Shown: positions 4,870 to 8,529 of the stretch, piece by piece
Layout of the letters: each line of letters starts with the position of its first letter
How positions within the stretch are numbered: position 1 is the first letter of the stretch
Assembly: GCA_900770205.1 (NCBI GenBank)
Contig: CAAGJV010000116.1
Span: 1-8,529 of the forward strand
From: Desulfovibrionaceae bacterium
GTDB lineage: Bacteria > Desulfobacterota > Desulfovibrionia > Desulfovibrionales > Desulfovibrionaceae
DNA length: 8,529 nucleotides
Direction of reading: 5' to 3'
Program-made: the position numbers and the translations under genes
Notes under the pieces: generated by a model
What the model was told of the DNA's origin: nothing
Databases searched by the model: none
Seen by the model: only the letters and a program-made list of their open reading frames with translations

Positions 4870-5673
4870 ATGAACGCCCATCAGAACGATACTCCTATAC
4901 TCAGAGCGGAACACTTCACCAAATATCTTACAGGCCGGAAAATTCTGGACGACTGCTCCATCAGTATGCGCCCCGGCGATGTCAAGGTTCTCATCGGCCC
5001 TTCCGGAGCAGGGAAAAGTACCTTCCTTCAGTGCATCAACTGCCTGATCGAACCGGATCAGGGAGAAATATGGCTGGGAGAGCGGAGAATAAACTTCAAG
5101 AATACGAAGGAACTCTACGAACTGCGCCAGCACGTGGGCATGATCTTTCAGGACTTCAATCTCTTTGACCATCTTTCTGCAGAAAACAATATAGCGCTCG
5201 CTCTGCGTAAAGTACGCGGTATGAGCAAAGAGAAAGCGCTTGCTCGTGCGCATAGCGAACTTGCTCGCGTGGGCTTGGAAGATAAGGCAAAACTCTACCC
5301 TGCCCAACTTTCCGGCGGGCAGAAGCAGCGTGTGGCCATTGCCCGCGCCCTTGCCATGGATCCTACCGTTCTGCTCCTGGACGAACCGACTTCAGCGCTC
5401 GATCCTGAACTTGTCGGCGAAGTGCTCACCGTCATCCGAGATCTTGCCGCCCATGGTATGCCCATGATCATGGTCACGCATCAGATGGAGTTTGCCAGAG
5501 CCGTCGCCACGGAAATTCTGTTTATGGAGGCCGGCCGAGTTATTGAACAGGGGTCTCCCCAGGTTTTGCTTGCCCCAGGCGCTCAGACCCGTACGCAAGA
5601 TTTCTGCACCCGTCTGTTCGATATGTGCGGCGAAGCGGCATCGGCTACAGAGAAAGGGGCCGTCCATGCTTGA
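4870..5673 (+). CDS. Amino acid ABC transporter ATP-binding protein
   Basis: This is the cytoplasmic ATPase of a polar amino acid importer (GlnQ/HisP type), working as a homodimer under the two permeases. All nucleotide-binding elements are present in its 267 residues: Walker A GPSGAGKST (43-51), Q-loop Gln94 in MIFQDFNLFDHL, signature LSGGQKQR (147-154), Walker B VLLLDE (167-172) with catalytic Glu172, D-loop SALD (175-178) and switch His204 in MVTHQ. FNLFDHL after the Q-loop is typical of the amino acid family. I start at the ATG at 4870, which has GGGAG (4860-4864) 5 nt upstream. In-frame starts at 4852 and 4855 overlap the permease stop and lack an SD. The C-terminal tail of about 25 residues after FCTRLF is Ala/Glu-rich, and its end overlaps the next gene by 8 nt. 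Confidence 0.96.
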   Translation: MNAHQNDTPILRAEHFTKYLTGRKILDDCSISMRPGDVKVLIGPSGAGKSTFLQCINCLIEPDQGEIWLGERRINFKNTKELYELRQHVGMIFQDFNLFDHLSAENNIALALRKVRGMSKEKALARAHSELARVGLEDKAKLYPAQLSGGQKQRVAIARALAMDPTVLLLDEPTSALDPELVGEVLTVIRDLAAHGMPMIMVTHQMEFARAVATEILFMEAGRVIEQGSPQVLLAPGAQTRTQDFCTRLFDMCGEAASATEKGAVHA

Positions 5674-6355
5674 CATTCTCGATGTAAGCTTCATCACAGG
5701 ACGAGTCATCCCCTATCTTGACAGAGGGCTTATCATGAGCCTTCAGCTGATAATCCCGGCTTCCCTCATCGGCGGGGGCATAGGTATCATCATGGGAGTC
5801 ATGAGGGTTTTCGGAACGCCATGGATGCAGCGCTGCACAAACGCCATAGTGGCGGTCGTCAGGGGCATTCCGCTGACGGTTCAGCTTATGATCCTCTATT
5901 TTGGACTGCCCAGTCTCCCATGGGTAAAAATATACCTTTCGCCTTATGCAGCTGCGCTTATCGGTTTCATTGTCTGTACGGCATCCTATCAGTCGGAATA
6001 TGTCCGCGGAGCACTTCTTTCCATCCGTCAGGGGCAGATTAAAGCCGCGCAGGCCCTGGGAATGACACACTGGCAGACCATTTGCTCCGTCATTGTCCCT
6101 CAAGCGGTACGCCGTGCCCTTCCTGGCTGCGGCAACGAAATCATCTACCTCATCAAGTATTCCTCGCTTGCCTACATTGTCACCTGCATCGAACTCACCG
6201 GAGAGGCAAAAGTGCTTGTCTCTCGTACCTTCCGCCCTACGGAAGTCTACCTCATAGCCGCAGGCTATTATCTCGTTATGGTCAGCACAGCTACCTGGCT
6301 GCTGGCAAAACTTGAGAAAAAACTGGCTATACCCGGCTTCGGAACGCATAAGTAA
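5666..6355 (+). CDS. Amino acid ABC transporter permease, second subunit
   Basis: This is the second inner-membrane subunit of the importer, of the same family as the product of 4181-4855, presumably forming a heterodimer with it. The 229 residues hold about five hydrophobic stretches, near 21-46, 58-80, 92-107, 157-178 and 194-214. The coupling loop is SYQSEYVRGA (107-116), RQGQIKAAQALGM (121-133) and VIVPQAVRR (142-150). The EAA motif reads Lys126-Ala-Ala, again with Lys where Glu is usual, as in the partner. The ATG at 5666 has AAAGGGG 6 nt upstream and overlaps the ATPase stop by 8 nt, which points to translational coupling. The frame stays open upstream inside the ATPase gene, but that extension lacks transporter sequence. 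No terminator is visible before lepA, 44 nt further on. Confidence 0.93.
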   Translation: MLDILDVSFITGRVIPYLDRGLIMSLQLIIPASLIGGGIGIIMGVMRVFGTPWMQRCTNAIVAVVRGIPLTVQLMILYFGLPSLPWVKIYLSPYAAALIGFIVCTASYQSEYVRGALLSIRQGQIKAAQALGMTHWQTICSVIVPQAVRRALPGCGNEIIYLIKYSSLAYIVTCIELTGEAKVLVSRTFRPTEVYLIAAGYYLVMVSTATWLLAKLEKKLAIPGFGTHK

Positions 6356-6399
6356 CCATATTTTCCAGCCTCATCTTTTCACTTCTAGCCACAAAGCCT

Positions 6400-8214
6400 A
6401 TGACTTCACTCAACCATATCCGCAATTTCTGTATCATCGCTCATATCGACCATGGGAAATCCACGCTGGCCGACCGCATCCTCGAATATACCGGAATCGT
6501 CAGTTCCCGCGAAGCCCGCGAACAATATCTTGATAAAATGGATCTGGAACGGGAAAGGGGTATCACCATCAAGGCCCAGACCGTACGCATTCCCTATACG
6601 GATAAAGACGGAACCGACTATGTTCTCAATCTTATCGATACCCCCGGCCATGTCGACTTCGGCTACGAGGTATCCCGCTCCCTTGCCGCCTGCGATGGCG
6701 CCCTTCTTGTAGTAGATGCCACTCAAGGGGTGGAAGCGCAGACGCTGGCCAATGTTTATATGGCTCTCGACCATAACCACGAAATCATCCCCATACTGAA
6801 CAAAATAGATCTGCCCAGTGCCGATCCGGACAGAGTACGGCAGGAAATAGAAGACAGCATAGGCCTGGACTGTTCTGATTCCGTTGATGTTTCCGCAAAG
6901 ACAGGGCTTAATATTGATAAAGTTCTTGACGCGATTGTCCACCGCCTTCCAGCCCCTTCAGGATCGTTGGACAAGCCGCTCAAGGCTCTCATCTTCGACT
7001 CCTGGTACGACAGCTATCAGGGCGTTGTTGTGCTTTTCCGCATTATGGACGGAACACTCAAACTGGGTGATACCATACACCTTATGGCCGGCGAAAGGGA
7101 TTACGAAGTGGTTCGCCTCGGTGTCTTTTCGCCGAACGCCATCGATGTGAAACAGCTTGGAGCAGGGGAAGTCGGCTTTTTATGCGCCAACATCAAGGAA
7201 CTTGGCCATGCCCGTGTAGGCGATACCATCACCCTGAGCAATAACCCCGCATCCGATCCCGTTCCAGGCTTTAAGGAAGTCAAGCCTATGGTTTTCTGCG
7301 GACTCTACCCCACAGATGCCGCTGACTATGAAAACCTGAAGACAGCGCTGGAAAAACTCCAGCTCAATGATGCAGCGTTTTCCTATGAACCGGAAACATC
7401 TACGGCACTGGGCTTCGGCTTCCGATGCGGCTTCCTTGGACTGCTCCATATGGAAATCATTCAGGAAAGACTGGAGAGAGAATTTCAGGTTGAGCTTATC
7501 GCTACGGCTCCGTCCGTCATATATAAAGTAGATACCACCGATGGAAACACACTTACCATAGACAACCCCGCCGAATTTCCCGATGGCTCGAAAATCAAGG
7601 CGCTTTACGAACCCTATGTCCGCATGGATATTCATGTTCCTACGGAATTTGTGGGAAACGTTCTCAAACTCTGTGAGGAAAAACGCGGAATACAGAAAAA
7701 TCTCGGATTCATCACCACCAACCGTGCCGTCATTACCTACGACATGCCCTTTGCAGAAATAGTTTTCGACTTCTTCGACAAACTTAAATCTGGTACCCGC
7801 GGATATGCCTCCATGGACTATACCCCTATCGACTACCGGGAATCCTCGCTGGTCAAGCTCGATATTCTGCTGAACGGGGCTCCCGTTGATGCTCTTGCCG
7901 TCATCGTCCACAAGGAAAATGCCTATCCCTATGGACGATCCCTGGCTTTGAAGCTCAAACGCACCATTCCCCGGCAGATGTTTGAAGTTGCTATTCAGGC
8001 AGCCATAGGCAACAAGGTTATTGCCAGAGAAACAGTTTCCGCCTACAGAAAAGACGTACTGGCCAAATGTTACGGTGGAGACATTACACGAAAAAGAAAG
8101 CTCCTGGAAAAACAAAAGGAAGGCAAAAAACGCATGAAGCGCATGGGCAATGTCGAACTTCCGCAGGAAGCCTTCCTTGCAGCCCTCAAAGTGGGAGATG
8201 ACGGGGGCAAATAA
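6400..8214 (+). CDS. lepA: Elongation factor 4 (LepA), translational GTPase
   Basis: LepA is a ribosome-associated GTPase related to EF-G, implicated in back-translocation under stress and in 30S subunit biogenesis. It is cytosolic and partly membrane-associated. The 604-residue protein is full length. The GTPase elements are G1 AHIDHGKST (14-22), G2 RGIT (53-56), G3 DTPGH (80-84) with catalytic His84, G4 NKID (134-137) and G5 SAKTG (165-169). The body contains the LepA-typical ALGFGFRCGFLGLLHMEI segment, and the C-terminus has the LepA-specific basic stretch with CYGGDITRKRKLLEKQKEGKKRMK. The start is set by the conserved N-terminus (NHIRNFCIIAHIDHGKS), yet no SD-like purine run precedes the ATG. 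It begins 44 nt after the last transporter gene without a visible terminator or good promoter, so readthrough from the transporter operon is possible. The common downstream partner lepB is not seen. Confidence 0.99.
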   Translation: MTSLNHIRNFCIIAHIDHGKSTLADRILEYTGIVSSREAREQYLDKMDLERERGITIKAQTVRIPYTDKDGTDYVLNLIDTPGHVDFGYEVSRSLAACDGALLVVDATQGVEAQTLANVYMALDHNHEIIPILNKIDLPSADPDRVRQEIEDSIGLDCSDSVDVSAKTGLNIDKVLDAIVHRLPAPSGSLDKPLKALIFDSWYDSYQGVVVLFRIMDGTLKLGDTIHLMAGERDYEVVRLGVFSPNAIDVKQLGAGEVGFLCANIKELGHARVGDTITLSNNPASDPVPGFKEVKPMVFCGLYPTDAADYENLKTALEKLQLNDAAFSYEPETSTALGFGFRCGFLGLLHMEIIQERLEREFQVELIATAPSVIYKVDTTDGNTLTIDNPAEFPDGSKIKALYEPYVRMDIHVPTEFVGNVLKLCEEKRGIQKNLGFITTNRAVITYDMPFAEIVFDFFDKLKSGTRGYASMDYTPIDYRESSLVKLDILLNGAPVDALAVIVHKENAYPYGRSLALKLKRTIPRQMFEVAIQAAIGNKVIARETVSAYRKDVLAKCYGGDITRKRKLLEKQKEGKKRMKRMGNVELPQEAFLAALKVGDDGGK

Positions 8215-8244
8215 ACGGTAAAAAACTTCTTCAACACATCTACT

Positions 8245-8280
8245 CTGCAGTCACAATGAAAAAGAATGCAGTGGATTTTT
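8245..8280 (+). terminator. Possible weak terminator after lepA
   Basis: CTGCA (8245-8249) can pair with TGCAG (8267-8271) across a long 17-nt loop, and TTTTT (8276-8280) follows after four bases. The stem is short and the T run is not adjacent, so this is only a candidate. Confidence 0.25.
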
Positions 8281-8303
8281 CTTCAGCTTTCCTTTTCTTC
8301 AGC
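8277..8303. repeat. 11-bp direct repeat before the acetyltransferase gene
   Basis: TTTTCTTCAGC occurs at 8277-8287 and at 8293-8303, with starts 16 bp apart. It lies in the 109-base gap between lepA and the acetyltransferase start, just upstream of that gene's SD. It could be a binding site or simple polypyrimidine drift. Confidence 0.4.
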
Positions 8304-8323
8304 AGACACTTCAGGAAAATCGC

Positions 8324-8529
8324 ATGGGAAATATATCTCTGCGCACAGCATGCATTTCCGATGCGAAGGACATGCTTGCCCTCTATGCTCCTTATGTGGA
8401 AAAAACAGCCATCAGCTTTGAATATGCCACGCCGTCTCTTCCTGAATTTGAAGAAAGGCTTGCCGGCATACTCTCACGCTTCCCGTGGATCATTGCCGAA
8501 AAAAACAAAAAAATCCTCGGCTATGCCTA
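8324..8529 (+). CDS. GNAT-family N-acetyltransferase, N-terminal part (phosphinothricin acetyltransferase-like)
   Basis: Only the first 68 codons are in the window. They match the N-terminal half of GNAT proteins of the Pat/YncA type: an opening beta strand SLRTACISDAKDML (5-18), helix LYAPYVEKTAISFEY (20-34), then PEFEERLAGILSRFPWIIAE and the strand ILGYA just before the edge. The TAISFEY segment after helix 1 is characteristic of phosphinothricin acetyltransferase-like members, which transfer acetyl from acetyl-CoA to small amino compounds such as methionine sulfone or sulfoximine. The acetyl-CoA-binding motif lies beyond the window, so activity cannot be judged. AGGA (8313-8316) lies 7 nt before the ATG. 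The actual substrate is unknown. Confidence 0.85.
   Translation, partial: MGNISLRTACISDAKDMLALYAPYVEKTAISFEYATPSLPEFEERLAGILSRFPWIIAEKNKKILGYA

Noticed and set aside
7180..8115. Minus-strand ORF of 311 codons opposite lepA
   Set aside because: It is antisense to the conserved lepA coding sequence, with no domain and no SD.

Overview
The window shows an ordinary bacterial chromosome segment: short gaps, mostly good Shine-Dalgarno (SD) sites, moderate GC, no mobile elements, no CRISPR and no RNA genes. A HypD-type [NiFe]-hydrogenase maturation protein, a tryptophan-codon attenuator and a polar amino acid ABC transporter fit an anaerobic or facultative proteobacterium. A Desulfovibrionaceae-like (sulfidogenic) host is my best guess from general protein character, but the sequence alone does not prove it.

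Left part, minus strand (1-1656): hypD is transcribed leftward. Between its stop codon and the start of trpB (cut by the window edge) lies a complete ribosome-mediated attenuator. It has a TTGACA promoter, a 17-residue leader peptide ending in three consecutive Trp codons, a pause hairpin, an antiterminator helix and a G+C-rich terminator followed by seven T. The first structural gene after the attenuator is trpB, not trpE. The leader ATG sits where the transcription start is predicted, so the leader may be translated from a leaderless mRNA.

Middle (1657-3191): a 293-base divergent intergenic region separates hypD from a rightward short-chain dehydrogenase of the YdfG type (NADP-dependent 3-hydroxy acid / malonic semialdehyde reductase). 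A strong intrinsic terminator follows it, and only 24 nt later starts a hotdog-fold acyl-CoA thioesterase of the YbgC/FadM family.

Right-centre (3192-6355): a complete polar amino acid ABC importer in the order binding protein, permease, ATPase, permease. A good sigma70-type promoter precedes it. A long hairpin right after the binding-protein gene could make that gene's transcript more abundant than the membrane components. The last three genes are tightly packed, and the final two overlap by 8 nt.

Right (6356-8529): lepA (elongation factor 4), complete but with no visible SD, then the start of a GNAT acetyltransferase that runs off the window.

I see no new multi-gene system. The most interesting element is the compact trp attenuator controlling a trpB-first transcript, with its possible leaderless leader peptide.
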